A stretch of DNA of 64,000 bases, taken from the NCBI GenBank assembly GCA_947044365.1, contig OX345636.1, positions 33,919,212-33,983,211 on the forward strand. Reading direction: 5' to 3'. A program made the translations under genes and the position numbers. Below, one piece after another: positions 1-12,232 of the stretch; positions within the stretch are counted from its first letter, which is position 1, and each line of letters starts with the position of its first letter. The notes beneath the pieces are model-generated. The model had not been told where the DNA came from. It did no database searches and worked only from the letters and a program-made list of their open reading frames with translations. This DNA comes from Petrosia ficiformis (lineage: Eukaryota; Porifera; Demospongiae; Haplosclerida; Petrosiidae).

Positions 1-301
1 TCTTTCCTAACTCATTAGTGTATACTACACTAGTACTATACTGCTTGTTCATTGGGCGCGGTTTGTTCGTAGATTTTTAATATTGTGTATCGTCAGCCAC
101 TTAGCGCCTCCACCTTGTTTGCTTAGTGTTTGCCTATATATGGGCATTTTGTGCAAATTCATTCGACAAAGGTTGACACAGTGTTTTATAAAGCAGTTGT
201 ACGCTCCTTCCCCGCCTTCGGTGGGGTTCATGCGCTCCTGGTATACCATATAATAAGTATTACACATTACAGTTGTCAATCGATATATTATATACATGTA
301 G

Positions 302-1421
302 TGTATAGTGATGATGAGTGGATACTGAAACGTATTTGGGATAGTGAACAAAACTGGTATAAAAAACAGGAGGTGATAATACGTGAGAAAGAAGAGAAAT
401 GGAGTGTTGATATGAGAGAGAAAGATATGAAACTTACTTCATTACCATCAAGTGAATCATCACTAAAATACACAATAGACATGTTGAACAAATGTGAAAT
501 AATAATATTAATTGATTGCTACACATTTAGATTTTTTTTCTTCAGAGGTGATGATTGAAAAGAAACTATCATTACTGAAATCACAAGAACTGGACTATTC
601 CAGAGAACAGATGGCTGGTTTGAAAGAGAAACTTAAATTCACATCTACCCTTCCATCAGGTCTATATTAATACATATATCAGATCTATTGAATATGTATT
701 CAGTATTATGTTCATTAGATGACGAGATGATAGAAATATATTATGAGAAGACACTGGAAAGAGAACCATTAGAAGAGAAGAAAGCAAAACTTAAAACAGA
801 TATTGGAGTTAAGATATTAGATGAGTATTACTAGTATTATTATGTGATCACTGATTATCACATTACATCAGAGACAGACTCACTACAAACAATAGTTATT
901 AGTAAGAATGAACAAGTAGAGGAATTACAGAGTAAGTTGGGGAAGAAGGATAAGATAGTGAAAGAACTAGAGTCAATACAAGGACGTAAGTCATATGTTA
1001 CTTTACAATTGAATTATTTTCAAATATAATTATAGATGTCAAGCCACTACAAACAGCAATATTTGACAAAACTTCTCAAGTAGAGGAACTACACACTTTA
1101 TTGGAAATCAAAATAAAAGAGCTAGAATCACTACAAGAACGTATGTCATGTCTTTTTTGCAGTTAGAACAGAACTTCAAAATCTATTCTCTCATTATAGA
1201 AGTGAAGTCACTACAGACAACAGTGGTTGATAAAACTTCACAAACAGATGAAGTACAGAATACAGTAGAAGATAATGAAGTACATTTGGAGGAATTACAA
1301 ATGCAGAGAGAGAGACTAAGGTAACTTGAAGTTACTATACAAGAAATGAAACAGTTAAAGGAAACTAGAAAGACATCATCACTTGTACCACAAAACTCCA
1401 GTGACATCATTTCTATACCAG
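302..1421 (+). CDS. Copy A coiled-coil exons
   Basis: Exons are visible at 302-about 470, 546-659, 720-about 830, 872-985, 1036-1140 and 1200-1421, each bounded by AG/GT and mostly 105-114 nt long. Translations are rich in Glu, Lys, Leu and Gln with heptad-like spacing (for example EEKWSVDMREKDMKL and ELQSKLGKKDKIVKELE). The first exon has the DEW..K..W.YE-like start seen in B (12922) and C (26907). The 720 exon lacks the usual GAAGAAG|GTTAG donor and runs into TAG. The 1200 exon has TAA at 1322-1324, where B reads GAA. Confidence 0.65.
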
Positions 1422-1494
1422 GTTAGTAATCATGTTATATAATTAATATACTAATTTCTGTTGTTATCGTAATCTCATATATATTATTATACAG

Positions 1495-2004
1495 ATGATC
1501 CTGATTTTCATATAGCTAAACAGAAGGTGTTTCATATTAAAGGGAACAGTCTGGATTGGGGAGATTATGGGTTTAAGATGTATTTTCAAGAAAGTACCAT
1601 CCCACCACCACAAGTGCTTATCAAAGCTCTTGTTGGTGGTAAATTGGAGTTTCCAGATGGAATGGAGCTTGTCAGTGCTTTATGTCATCTCATTTCCTGA
1701 AGAGTACCTCCAGCCTGTGAAATTACAAATACAACACTGTGTTTATCTGAAGAGTTCACGACAGTTTATATGTCTTAGTTTCATAACAGCACCTATAGAT
1801 GAGTCAGTACCACCATACAAGTTCCAGTTCATAGAGGGTGGTAAATTCTATACTGATAGTCAGTATGGAATGATAGTTCGTTCCAAGTTTTGTATAATGG
1901 GTATTGGTAAGAAGATTAATGGTTGTGATCCACACATCTCATCTGATGCAGAGGATACTAATGATACTGATAGTGAAACACAATCCACATTTGAACAAGA
2001 TTAG
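1495..2004 (+). pseudogene. Copy A ZU5-like exon, frameshifted
   Basis: The first half encodes FHIKGNSLDWGDYGFKMYF, and the second half LQIQHCVYLKSSRQF and PPYKFQFIEGGKFYTDSQYG, as in B and D. The halves lie in different frames: relative to B, two bases are missing in the stretch after GTCAGTGCTTTAT, and the original frame stops at TGA shortly after. The W.DYG....P.G start and the hydrophobic strand pattern resemble the ZU5 family of UNC5, ankyrin and ZO-1. That assignment rests on pattern and on the position before a death fold. Confidence 0.65.
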
Positions 2005-2054
2005 GATACTATAGTATTAATTAGTATTAAATATTTATTATAATTATTCATTAG

Positions 2055-3123
2055 CTGATGTTCAATCCACTGATAATGATGTGTCTCATATTGACTCTTT
2101 AGAAGACCAAGATCCACCTAGTAGTGATACTGATAATGAAATACAATCCACATCTGAACATGGTTAGGATATTATAATATTAATAACAGTATTTGAATTT
2201 TAATTACAATTATAGGTGATGTTCAGAATGATGTGTCTAATACCGACTCTTCTTCAGAAGATAAGGATACTAGTAGTGATACTGATAGTAAAACACAGTC
2301 CAAATCAGGACATGGTTAGGATATTAATAGTATATTATCAATACTTTACAATTATTATTATTAGTTGATGTTCCGTCAACTGACAATGCTGAAGATCATC
2401 CTAGTAGCAATACTGATGATAAAACATCACCCTCATCTGGACATGTTTAGGATATTAATAGTATATTATGAATACTTTACTATTATTTATTACAATTTGG
2501 ATTAGTCAATGTTTCGTCAACTGACAATGTTGAAGATCATCCTAGTAGCAATATTGACGATAAAACGCTCGCTCATCTGGACATGGTTAGGATATTAATA
2601 GTATATTATGAATACTTTACTATTATTTAGTTGATGTTGATGTTCTGTCAACTGAAAATACTGAAGAGCATCCTAGTAGCAATACTGATGATAAAACACC
2701 ACCCTCATCTGTACATGGTTAGGATATTAATAGTATACTTATTATTATTAGTTAATGGTCACTCAACTGATAATGATGTTTGTAATACTGATGATATAGA
2801 GGTGAAAGAATTCATTTCATCTAGTAATGAGGAAACGCAACAAGGGAAATGTTAGGTATTCTCATATCATAATAAGGCTACATATACATATCTCATATTC
2901 AATACATCTGGTTGATAATGATATCAATACTGTTACTGATAATGATAATATTAGTACTGAAGATATTATCAACACACCTGATATACATGATAATGAAACA
3001 CTACAAGAGAAATGTATGGAATTATTTATAATGTACACATGTATGATTCATCATCCATTTTTATAACAGATTCTGGTACTGAACTGAATATATCACAGGC
3101 TAGTAACACTGAACTACAAGAAG
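2055..3123 (+). CDS. Copy A tandem array of short acidic exons
   Basis: There are seven or eight short related exons at 2055-2162, 2216-2314, 2365-2445, 2506-2585, 2631-2717, 2752-2850, about 2910-3014 and 3070-3123. Most begin GATGTT.C.TCAACTGA and end CATG before a GTTAGGATATTAAT intron start. They encode low-complexity acidic peptides such as DVQSTDNDVSHIDSLEDQD and SSDTDNEIQSTSEHG. Most lengths are multiples of three with phase-1 ends. The 2506 exon has a one-base deletion, and the 2365 exon's donor has changed from GGTTAG to GTTTAG. It is probably a disordered linker. Confidence 0.65.
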
Positions 3124-3327
3124 GTAGGTATAGTATATATAGCATAATAGTTATACTCATTAATAAGTTGTATAATGTATATTTTATTCAGATACACAAT
3201 CTCAACATACATGTAGTGAACTTGTTGTTCATAAAATTGTTTCTGGTAGTGTAATCCATACAAAAGGAAGTATGTTATATTATACATCACTCTCATTAGG
3301 AGATGCATGTAGATTAAGAATATTAAG

Positions 3328-4941
3328 TTCCTGATGATTCTGGTGTACCTGATAACAAATATACTTGTGAAATATATTATGAAAGGAAAGGAAGTAACTA
3401 ACAAATGGTTAATGAGGTTCATGATATTCCAAAATGTTAAAGTATTCCAAAAGGTAATTAACATACAGCATGCATTTGTATTCTGAATTGTAAATTGATG
3501 CATTAATTAGCCCTTAGCGTGCTGAGCATGTATTTGGCAATCCTTCCCATTTCCAAAACTGTAGGCTCTGTAGATATCTCGGCTTTCATTTACTTTCAGT
3601 ACCCCAAATGTTGCTCCTTTCTGACATGGAGTACTACTTCTAGCCACTTGCATACCAGGACACAAAAGTTTCCAAGCAATTCATAGGACTAAATAAATTG
3701 CAGTTTCTCCTTTTAACAGAACAAACAAAACCATCCCACTACACGTTGATGATACCAGCTATCCACACAATATCGAGTTGTCCAGCAAGAGAAATGTGTG
3801 GGCAGGGTCATAAACACCCCAAATTGTGTGGGCGGCAAAGGGGCTGTGCCCAATCCGAACCCCATTAACAGAGGGACACCAACCTTTAAAAGTTTCCCTG
3901 TACTCTACATTTAGGACAAAGGGTGGCTGAAAAACCATCAACTTTTTTTAGCCTTTTGCTTTGGCATATGACTGAAACCAATTACGAACATTTGAAGTTC
4001 TCTGTAACGCTAGGAACACACTCCTAAGTGCATAGGGGTACAAAGTGTGACGTCAGCACTTTAAGGTTTAAATCACTCCACATCTCATCTTCCATTTATT
4101 ATAATTATGTATAGTTTTGAGTAACTTACGTAATTCATGTAGAAGATGACCTCAAAATTTGAATGTGAAATATAATGTATATATAGTTAAATGTCATAAG
4201 GTTAATTCATGATTATACTGTAACTCATAATGAATGGATTGCAATTTGACATACACAAGAAAGAACAGAAAGGGTAATAATATGAAAATAGTGAAGATAA
4301 ATAAAAAGCTTATTGGACATTCCAAACTAAAGTTATGAAAATTGTTCTGAGGTTGAGCTGAACATCAATGACCTATAGTAATTGTGTGTGTATTATATAA
4401 TTAATTTGTTTCATAATTACAGTACATATCAGGTAAACACCAAAATCTCATACATGATGAAACTATACGATTTTCTTTTCTGGACCCACTACATGGATAT
4501 ATTGAGCTAGTTCTGAACAGTCCAGAACAAAAATATTCCTTCAAAGGATGGAAAAGCATGCTTCATAAAGAACCACTCAGAGTAAGGATAAATATACATT
4601 GATGTATGATTATGATATTATCATTTTATATCAGCTTACGAAACAAGATGCTGACTTGCTTGGTTCACAACATCTTCTCATTTGCCCATCTGGTCTAGTG
4701 ACTGTGTGTGCAACACAAGCACAAGATACTGAACAGGACTTACACTATGCTGTCCCTTTGGTTGGAATTAACTCAGAGGTTAGGAAGATATTTATAAATC
4801 GATCTCTGGAACCTGCTCTAACTATGACAAGTAAAGCATCTCATTATAATATTATAATAATTATATTAATATTCTGTAACACTTTAGAAACTGTGAGTCA
4901 ACGAAAAATAGATGAAGACACCACACAGCCTCCTATACCTG
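3328..4941 (+). CDS. Copy A beta-rich (UPA-position) module exons
   Basis: Exons lie at 3328-about 3430 (TAA at 3399-3401, where B reads ATA TGG), 4423-4581, 4635-4830 and 4888-4941. The second reads DETIRFSFLDPLHGYIELV and ends HKEPLR; the third reads LTKQDADLLGSQHLLICPS and GLVTVCATQAQD. Both match B, C and D. The module sits between the ZU5 exon and the C-terminal helical exon, where UPA sits in UNC5, PIDD and ankyrin; identity with UPA is only inferred. A TTAA-flanked element occupies the intron before 4423. Confidence 0.6.
3511..4066. mobile_element. Degenerate piggyBac-like MITE copy
   Basis: This ~555-bp stretch aligns along its length with the element at 9580-10131. Shared blocks include GCTGAGC near the left end, TTCCCATTTCCAA, a block around ACATGGA..ACTACTTCTA, and GTGACGTCAGCACT..AAGG at the right end. 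TTAA tetranucleotides flank it (3503-3506 and 4068-4071). It is more diverged than the 9580 copy and has no transposase. Confidence 0.6.
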
Positions 4942-5375
4942 GTGATAAATGTCAGTGGTAATATAGATAGTATGCATACATAGAGAAGTAGGAACATGTT
5001 TCCTAATGGGGTGGTTAGACACATGTAGTGGGATGAAGAGGACACAAATTAGTGTGCTGAAAATTTTAATTTGTAATGTAGCTATAATAACATCCTGTAT
5101 AGTTGTTATTCAGTAATATACTATACATTATTGTAATAGATTATTCATGACATCAACTATAAATTGTTTAGGGCGTTGAGCACATACTCTTTCTGTCCTC
5201 ATCGTTACTACACTGGATATTTTATTATACTATAGTAAATAATGTGTTATGATAAGTATATATAGCAATGAGATATGCACTACTGAAACTACGCTGTAAT
5301 TAATTATATTCATTTTAATTATTTTTACAATGCATGTATTAACTTTCATGATTCTATATTTTATTATATTTACAG

Positions 5376-5755
5376 GTACTGATAGATCTACTGTTGATAC
5401 TAAACAAGTTATACAATGTATTAAAGAAGTAATGCGAACATATCATTCTGGCTTATCTGAATTAGTTGAGGGACTATTGAAAACTGTATGTAGTGAGATG
5501 TATACAGTTTCTCTGATACCTCAAGCTGTAGAGAAGAATCCAACATTTGATGTCATTATGACTTCCTTGTTGTCTGGATTTGTATTCCAAAAAAAAAAAC
5601 TGGAAGATGTTGAGAAATACTGTGTGAAGTACTATGTGAAGTTTTTAAATGTATTTTATAAAATAGGTGGTCAGTTTGTAGATGCAGCTGATATTATTAA
5701 ACACTCTATACAAGATACAGTTAGAGATAAACTAACAGTTCAGTTAAATATTTAG
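5376..5755 (+). CDS. Copy A C-terminal exon, helical domain
   Basis: The exon opens after TTTACAG, continues an incoming phase-1 codon and ends at TAG 5753-5755. It encodes about 126 residues that look all-helical (QVIQCIKEVMRTYHSGLSEL, FVDAADIIKHSIQDTVRDKL). It pairs with the B exon at 20679-21055: both have a QCIK start, a central GLIS/SLIP...P.(L/F)D.I....LSG-type segment and a conserved ending. The hydrophobic spacing resembles small death-fold (CARD/DED-like) domains, but I cannot name a family. Confidence 0.6.
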
Positions 5756-8382
5756 TGCATCTTTTATAATTAAATGTTGACAAATCATTTTACATATGTA
5801 TATTATTATGATTATATGTATTTCCTGTTTACGAATATTTCATTATAATTTGATTTTTAAATCATATTTCAGATATGAGTATACATATATGCGCAATGAG
5901 TCACTCTAGAATGTGAAACACATCAGTACCTAATTGATTAAGAGATGTATACATGTACTAGCACGGAAATTATATAGTTTTGTGATCTTATAATGGAATA
6001 TCAATAATCATGAGGGCATAGCCTAAGGGATTAATGAATGTTGCTGAGTGTGGTTCCAATAAACTCTGCCCAAGCATGTTCTAAATGATTTAATTCATGG
6101 AAGCCAAAAGATAGTTGGAAGTTTCCCAGTAACTGATAATGCATCATTCACGTCTACATATAGTAAACATGAGATATCATGGATCCCTTACACTTGCACA
6201 TGCATTGCACTGAATTGACAGTGATCATGACTAATACTGGTTCATTTAGAGCAACAATTTTGTTAACACTTGGAAGGACAAAATAAGAACCAGAAAAAAT
6301 GGATAATATCTGTGATAAGGAGAATGCAGTTTTAGTATTTACTGAATCATTATTTGGGAATCAACTTCGGGACTTACTTCTCCATCCACTAGTATAATGA
6401 GGTTAATGGTCATGTGACTTACTTCTCCACCCACTAGTGAATGGTCATGTGTCTTACGTCTCCGACTACTAGTATAATGAAGTGAGTAATCATGTGATCT
6501 GTATCGATCTCTACTGCAACTATTACAACAATGGCTTCCGATAAAAGAGTTAATTGACATTCCTGACTGTTATATGCACACAATTAGAAGTTCCAATATA
6601 TCAGAATGTTAACACTATATTACCACTGTAGTAACTAAGGGGTGTATTGAAGGACAGAGTTTCTTCACTAAACTATTTATTGATCTGAACTGACAACACA
6701 ACGCAACAAGGAACTTAAATAAGGAACAAAATAAGGAGCAGGCCTCCATCTAATAAGAATACATCCAGATACAACATAAAGATACATACAAATCCTAACA
6801 AAAAGAACAGCCAAAAGGGCTATCGATAAATACCTTAAAAACAGGCCTATAATGCAAAGTACACAATTAATTAACCAAAAACCTATTTACACAATTAACA
6901 CTAAGATGTTCAGCCTAATTACTACAACCACCTATAGTCACTGCATTCTTTCTATAGCCATTCCTGGACATTTTCCAGTTGCTTTTAGGTAGTCATAATC
7001 CTCATATTACATTATTCATTAAATTTAGGTAATTTAGCTATAAGGATGGAGTGTAGTATTTATACTATAATTATAGTAAACAGTCCATTTACATAAACTT
7101 CAATTAAAATTAATTAAGCAGCCACAAGATTATAACGTCAATTTCAGAAGATTATTGTCACATTAGTCACACTGTAACGACTTCTTTCACAGTAATCACT
7201 ATTGTCCCTATTGTTACATTAGTCCCTATAGTTATATCTATTTATAAAATAGATTTACATTGCTCTATCTAAAGATCAAACTAAAATACGGACAATGTTT
7301 TAATACATGTTATGTTTACCATTCCATGGTCTGGTCTGGGGGTCCAGTCCATATTCCAAACCTCTCTCTAACAATTGATTTATCTCCTTGGTCATGTATA
7401 AACTATCTATCTATCTAACTATCTAATGCTCTACGCCTTTATTCATCATGCAAACCATAGCATGGCTTCTCATAGGATAAATAGTGTGTTTGTATAGTGG
7501 AAACCTGAGAAATATCACACATGTCAGTGATCGGAATATGAATATAGACTGTTACATTGTGTTTATGCTTATACACATTTCTTCTAATAGGTGTATACAA
7601 CTATTCTGTGTTAATTATCATTCACTACATACAACTAAATACAAACATAGTGTCTAGAGTATATGTATATATTCTATACAGTTGCTGTTAAGAGATAGTG
7701 TGTAGCTATGTATTTATAATACACAATCAAAATATACACTTCATATCTGTCACTAGATATACAATCAAACAAACAAAATATTGATATGAAATAATTATAA
7801 TAATTATTTGGTTCTACACAATTTTGTTTATTAGTTTAAACAGAATGACTGTAGTATAGTTAAAAATTAGATTGTTGGTCGGGATACATACATCCAGCTA
7901 CTTTGTACAAATTATATTCAATTACTTGAAGCACTATAATTTTAATGTGCTCTCTGCTCATATTTCATGGCAACAGTTCAATGTACATTTTCTAAAGTAC
8001 ATGTCATTGTATCTGGCCATCAAAAGGGTTTGGAAACCTTATAACACATAATTTAATTTATTCTAGTGTACCACATGTAACCACAACATCGTCTATGAAA
8101 CTAAATTGAAATTCATGTTATTCTTTGCAACTGCACTAACCAATAAAAAGGTTATTTTGGAGATTTAATTTTCACAGTGATACATCAGACAAGTGTAGAA
8201 AAACATGGGTAGCTACCCAAACACTGAAGACATGCCATATATAATTATTATATATAGATATGTAGCAACTCTTAGTCAAGAAATACCACAAAAGATTATA
8301 ACCAGTTACTTGATAACAAATCTAATTATATCTGATTCATAATGTAATTATATTTGTTATATCCTCAATAATGAGGTTGCAT
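5756..8382. other. Intergenic region between copies A and B
   Basis: I see no coding region. It holds a three-unit imperfect tandem repeat (6368-6505). The stretch at 7130-7370 also occurs downstream of copy C (32765-33070), with runs of GTCAC..TAATCAC and a GGTCCAGTCC block, showing that 3' flanks were duplicated with the genes. A short decayed relative of the 23881 hairpin (GAGGGCATAGCCTAAGGGATT) lies near 6012-6034. Confidence 0.5.
6368..6505. repeat. Imperfect tandem repeat, about 50-bp unit x3
   Basis: Three successive units share GACTTACTTCTCC..CCACTAGT followed by AATGGTCATGTG. Some intervening ATAATGA segments are missing from the middle unit. The antisense 73-residue ORF here is just the repeat read backwards. 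Confidence 0.6.
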
Positions 8383-8400
8383 ATCACATGATGTCATGTA
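8383..8400. promoter_or_regulatory. Promoter palindrome of copy B (degenerate)
   Basis: ATCACATGATGTCATGTA lies 57 bp before the copy B start codon. It is the diverged form of the 20-bp palindrome found at the same place before copies C and D. Each half contains a CACATG/CATGTG E-box. A shared TCTGCTCATTAGC segment lies between it and the ATG in all three copies. Confidence 0.45.
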
Positions 8401-8456
8401 ACTACAATAGAGTGTTGAATCTGCTCATTAGCTTTTCTCTTTAATCCTTTCTAATA

Positions 8457-11400
8457 ATGGCTACTGGTGAGTGAATTATTATATTATATATCTTTACATT
8501 TCTTGTACACATGGAAACAACTTGATACAACAAATAAATAAGTTAATCATAATCTCTTTATCATGTTATAATAATTATAATTATATTTACATTTCTTGTT
8601 ACATGGAAACAACTTGACACATAAGATAAATAAGTTATTCATGATCTCTTAAATTTGAAATACAATTACAAGTACTGGTTTGTGTACTAATAATCTTTAT
8701 AATAAAAATTATTATATTATATTAAATATATGCATTACTTGTCATGTTATTACAATCATGTATTGATTGTTTATTATCAGGTCAATATGAAATGAATTGG
8801 AGAACTCGTCACTCCACTATAGTCAATAATGACAGATTATATTCCTGGGGAGGAAAGCAGAAGGACCTTCCTATGATACATTATAATGATGAGAAGAGAA
8901 AGTTCACATCATTTGTTGATATATTTCATTTACCTACATTGAAGTGGGAGAGGAGATCTACTACGGCTACTTCACCTGTAGGAGTGATTAACTATGCTTG
9001 TACTAACATAATAGACTCTATCTTGTATTTCGGTGGAAGCTGCAAACCTCTTCACTGTTTTCATAATGATTTATTTGAACTCAACACTCTTACTAATGAA
9101 TGGAGAGAACTTATTAACAGTTCTCCTGATAATGGACCAATGAGAAAACGAAGCTGTGGAATGATATCATTCAACATGAATGGAGAATATATTTTGGTAG
9201 TTATCGAAGGGTTTGGTCCTACACCAATCACTACTCACACTGGTTCCAAGTATATTGCACATCCTAGCAATCGAAATTTTTGCTACACAAACGAAACACA
9301 CACTGTGTGTGTCAATTCATCACCAGGTATTACATGACTCACATTATGTATTACATCATAATGACATCATGTATTTTCTTCAGGTCAATGGAAAGTACCT
9401 ATCATAAAAGGCAATCGTCCACCACCATGTGCTGGTTTCAGTATTAACACACTTCCTGGTAATAGAGGTGTAATATTTGGAGGCTCTACTATTGATGAGA
9501 CTGGGTTCCATCGTGTTAATCACTTATTTCTGTTATCATTCTCCCAGAATACAATAGTGAGTTGTTGAGTGTTTATTAACCCTTACAGCACTGAGCTTGT
9601 TTTTCAAATTTCTTCCCATTTCCAACACTGGTGAATCTAGTGCATATATTTTGGCCACCGTTCACTTTCTCCACCCCAAACTTGGCTCCTTTTCCGACAT
9701 GGACCACTACTTCTACCAACTTGCTTACCGGGACTCGAAAGTCCCCAAGCGCTTTGTAGGATTAAATCAAATGCAGTGCTCTCCCTTTTTTGACTGGAAC
9801 TGGGGCAAACAAAGTGACCCCACTGCATGTTGGTACCAGCTACAATCACAATTTCAGGATTTACAGCAAGGGAAATGCCTTAGGCACACACCAGAGCGCG
9901 AGGGCGGGGTCACTCAAACCACAATTTGTGTGGGCAGCAAGGGGGCCTAGCCCCCTTTCAACCCCCATTAACGGGGGAACACCACCTTAATATTCCCCCC
10001 GTAGTCGTTATTTAGGCCAAAGGGCGGCCAAAAAAGCAGCGCTAGGAACACACTCCGAACAACGCTAGGAACACACTCCGAACAACGTAGGGTTGAAACG
10101 TCACCTATATGTGACATCAGTCCTCTAAGGGTTAAACAGATTCCACATTTCTACATAGTTGTATTTGTTTTCTTTTCTTTTCTAGTCTATTGTTTTTATC
10201 ACTCTGGATCTCTTGTATTATTTTCAGTTGTATTCTCTACAGTTCTAATCATCTGGTTTCATTTTATTTCTAGTTTACATATATATGCAGATCAGCCTCG
10301 CACACATAAAGTATGTATAATTAGCCTAGAGAGTGAACATATTAAGCTTACTTGCATAGACAATTTGTAAAATACATAAAATACAACAAACCAAGTGCTT
10401 TAATTGAACACCAGAAGTCTCTTCATGAAGACGCCAAGAAACAGCCTTGCTCTCAGAACGCCTTAAATCCACATTTTCATGATGAGAACGTCTCCTCTCC
10501 CTATCTAGACTTCTTCTCCTTTCCCTTGGTGATTCCAAGAGCCCAGCAGTGATTTCATGCTACAGTTATATATACACGTGGCTGACCTGCCTATGCTAAC
10601 CAGCCCCTCCCCACGTTTGCAGTTGGAAGGTCTGCCTAGGCAGACTAGCAAGACTACACTCCCTCTAATTCCAATAGTCACTTCTGTTAGACAGAAGACC
10701 TTATAAGAAAGCCAGAAGTACCAAAATAATGCTCCGTTAGTTGCAGGAAAGCAGCAAGGCGAGTGTCTAAATGTCGTTTTATTTAGTGTCGAGGCCAAGC
10801 CCGTTCGCTGGAGAAGGAACGGTCTGGGGAAACTGTGTAGAAAAAGTTTGGCTCTGCCGGAATGTAGGAAGCCCCAATCAGAATCGTTTGATCATGTGAT
10901 CTGTACTGCAGAAATGTTAATTATTCATTGTCATGGACGCAAAGAGAAGGAAGGTGGATGTAGTTGCTGTTCTGCAGGATGTAGTCATCAGACTGGGATA
11001 CCAACAGGTAAAAAAGGAGCAAGAACACCTGCCATTCTCGATTTCTTTCTCACTAATATATCTCGCCGCGGTCACATGACAGTCATTGAAATATATTCAT
11101 TGCCGCATTCCTAAGTGCAAACTTTTTCTACACAATTTCCCCAGACCGTTCCTTCTCCAGCGAACGGGCGTGGCCTCGAGACTATGTTTTATTACGCCCA
11201 CAACTAATTATTGTTGTGCTAATTGCATTCCTGAAATATATACGCTACGCTGCACGATTATATGCCTCGCGCTAAGGCGCTCGGCAATCATACTAAGAAA
11301 CTTAACATGTACCTTTGTATCTTCATTCATTACAATGAACACACTATCATTAATTTTATTACCTTTAGTTACATATTCCCAAGTTGTAATTATTATCATA

Positions 11401-12232
11401 TCTGAACATAACCCATGTATATCATATATAATCATACATTTCTTTAATGTTTCATAATATTTGTGATTTGATAAACAACCACAAATATTTTAATTGTGTG
11501 ATTGTTAATCATGTTATTACACTAAAGAGTACATGTTCTGTTTAATCACTCAAAATAATCCACTTGTAAACCACACCCCTTATTAATGAACATGAATTAT
11601 ATTATATCTAGTGACTGTTTTATTCTCATCTTTATAAAATTATATTGATATTAATAATAAACGCATTCCTAATACTATAGGATTTTCAGAAAGTAGTCAA
11701 ATCATCCGTTACTACATTGAAATGGCCTAAGGGGAGGTGCAATCATGCTAGTACTATCATCAATAATATATCATCAAATCAACAAACAATATTTCATTTG
11801 ATGGTATTGGGAGGAGTAGATGATGATCTTCAAACACTAAACGATTGCTGGATAATGAATCTCTCCACTTTCATCAGTAAAAAGGTAATGTACATCACAT
11901 GTCATATATATTAATTTATATTGGTATCAATTTTGTTACAATTCCAATAATTATATTTTATTAACTGAGATATACTCTTTTTGTACTAATAATATTAGAA
12001 TCATGTGTTCCTCATATATAACATATTGTTTGTATGTTAATTTATTCAACTCTTCAGATAAATCTTCCTGATTCAGTCACTAAAAGATTTGACCACTCCA
12101 TGTCAACATACTATATATCAAAAGAAAGATTTTGGATTGTAGTGACTGGAGGTTACTATGAATATAATCAATCTAATAATGCATATGTTGTACCAATCAC
12201 TGGATCTGAGACTCTAGTTATCATTGAATTAG
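8457..12232 (+). CDS. Copy B Kelch beta-propeller exons
   Basis: Five exons (8457-8466, 8781-9326, 9384-9556, 11681-11884, 12058-12232) encode repeated Kelch blades. Visible signatures are RLYSWGG, DIFHLPTLKWER, ILYFGG, NDLFELNTLTNEWREL, GVIFGGSTID, LMVLGGVDDDL and DCWIMNL, and finally DHSMSTYY with VVTGGYYEYN. The spacing of GG pairs and later Trp residues gives about five or six blades. Introns 1 and 2 are phase 1; introns 3 and 4 are phase 0. The long third intron (9557-11680) carries several insertions. Kelch propellers usually bind protein ligands; none is known here. Confidence 0.8.

Larger units (their letters stand above)
1..5755 (+). pseudogene. Copy A: degenerate 3' portion of a Kelch/coiled-coil/ZU5/death-fold paralogue
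   Basis: Exon by exon this region matches copies B, C and D downstream: coiled-coil exons (302-1421), a ZU5-like exon (1495-2004), an acidic exon array (2055-3123), a beta-rich module (3328-4941) and a C-terminal helical exon (5376-5755). The Kelch part is absent; bases 1-300 do not resemble the matching part of B. Lesions seen by comparison with B are: loss of the splice donor after the exon starting at 720, giving an in-frame TAG; a G-to-T change creating TAA at 1322-1324 in a coil exon; a 2-base deletion near 1684 shifting the ZU5 frame; GT-to-AT donor loss at the end of the ZU5 exon; and TAA at 3399-3401. The last exons are open. It is probably a pseudogene, although assembly errors or alternative splicing cannot be excluded. 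Confidence 0.72.

Noticed and set aside
1183..1410. Antisense Ser/Cys-rich ORF, repeated at 14366-14593
   Set aside because: It is the reverse reading of the coiled-coil exon and is conserved only because that exon is.
9597..9990. Overlapping plus-strand ORFs of 117 and 66 residues
   Set aside because: They lie inside the TTAA-flanked MITE, and the related copy at 3511-4066 does not keep the frames.
10848..11457. ORFs of 88 and 123 residues in copy B intron 3
   Set aside because: They span the foldback element and its flank, have no domain, and are absent from the sister intron in copy C.
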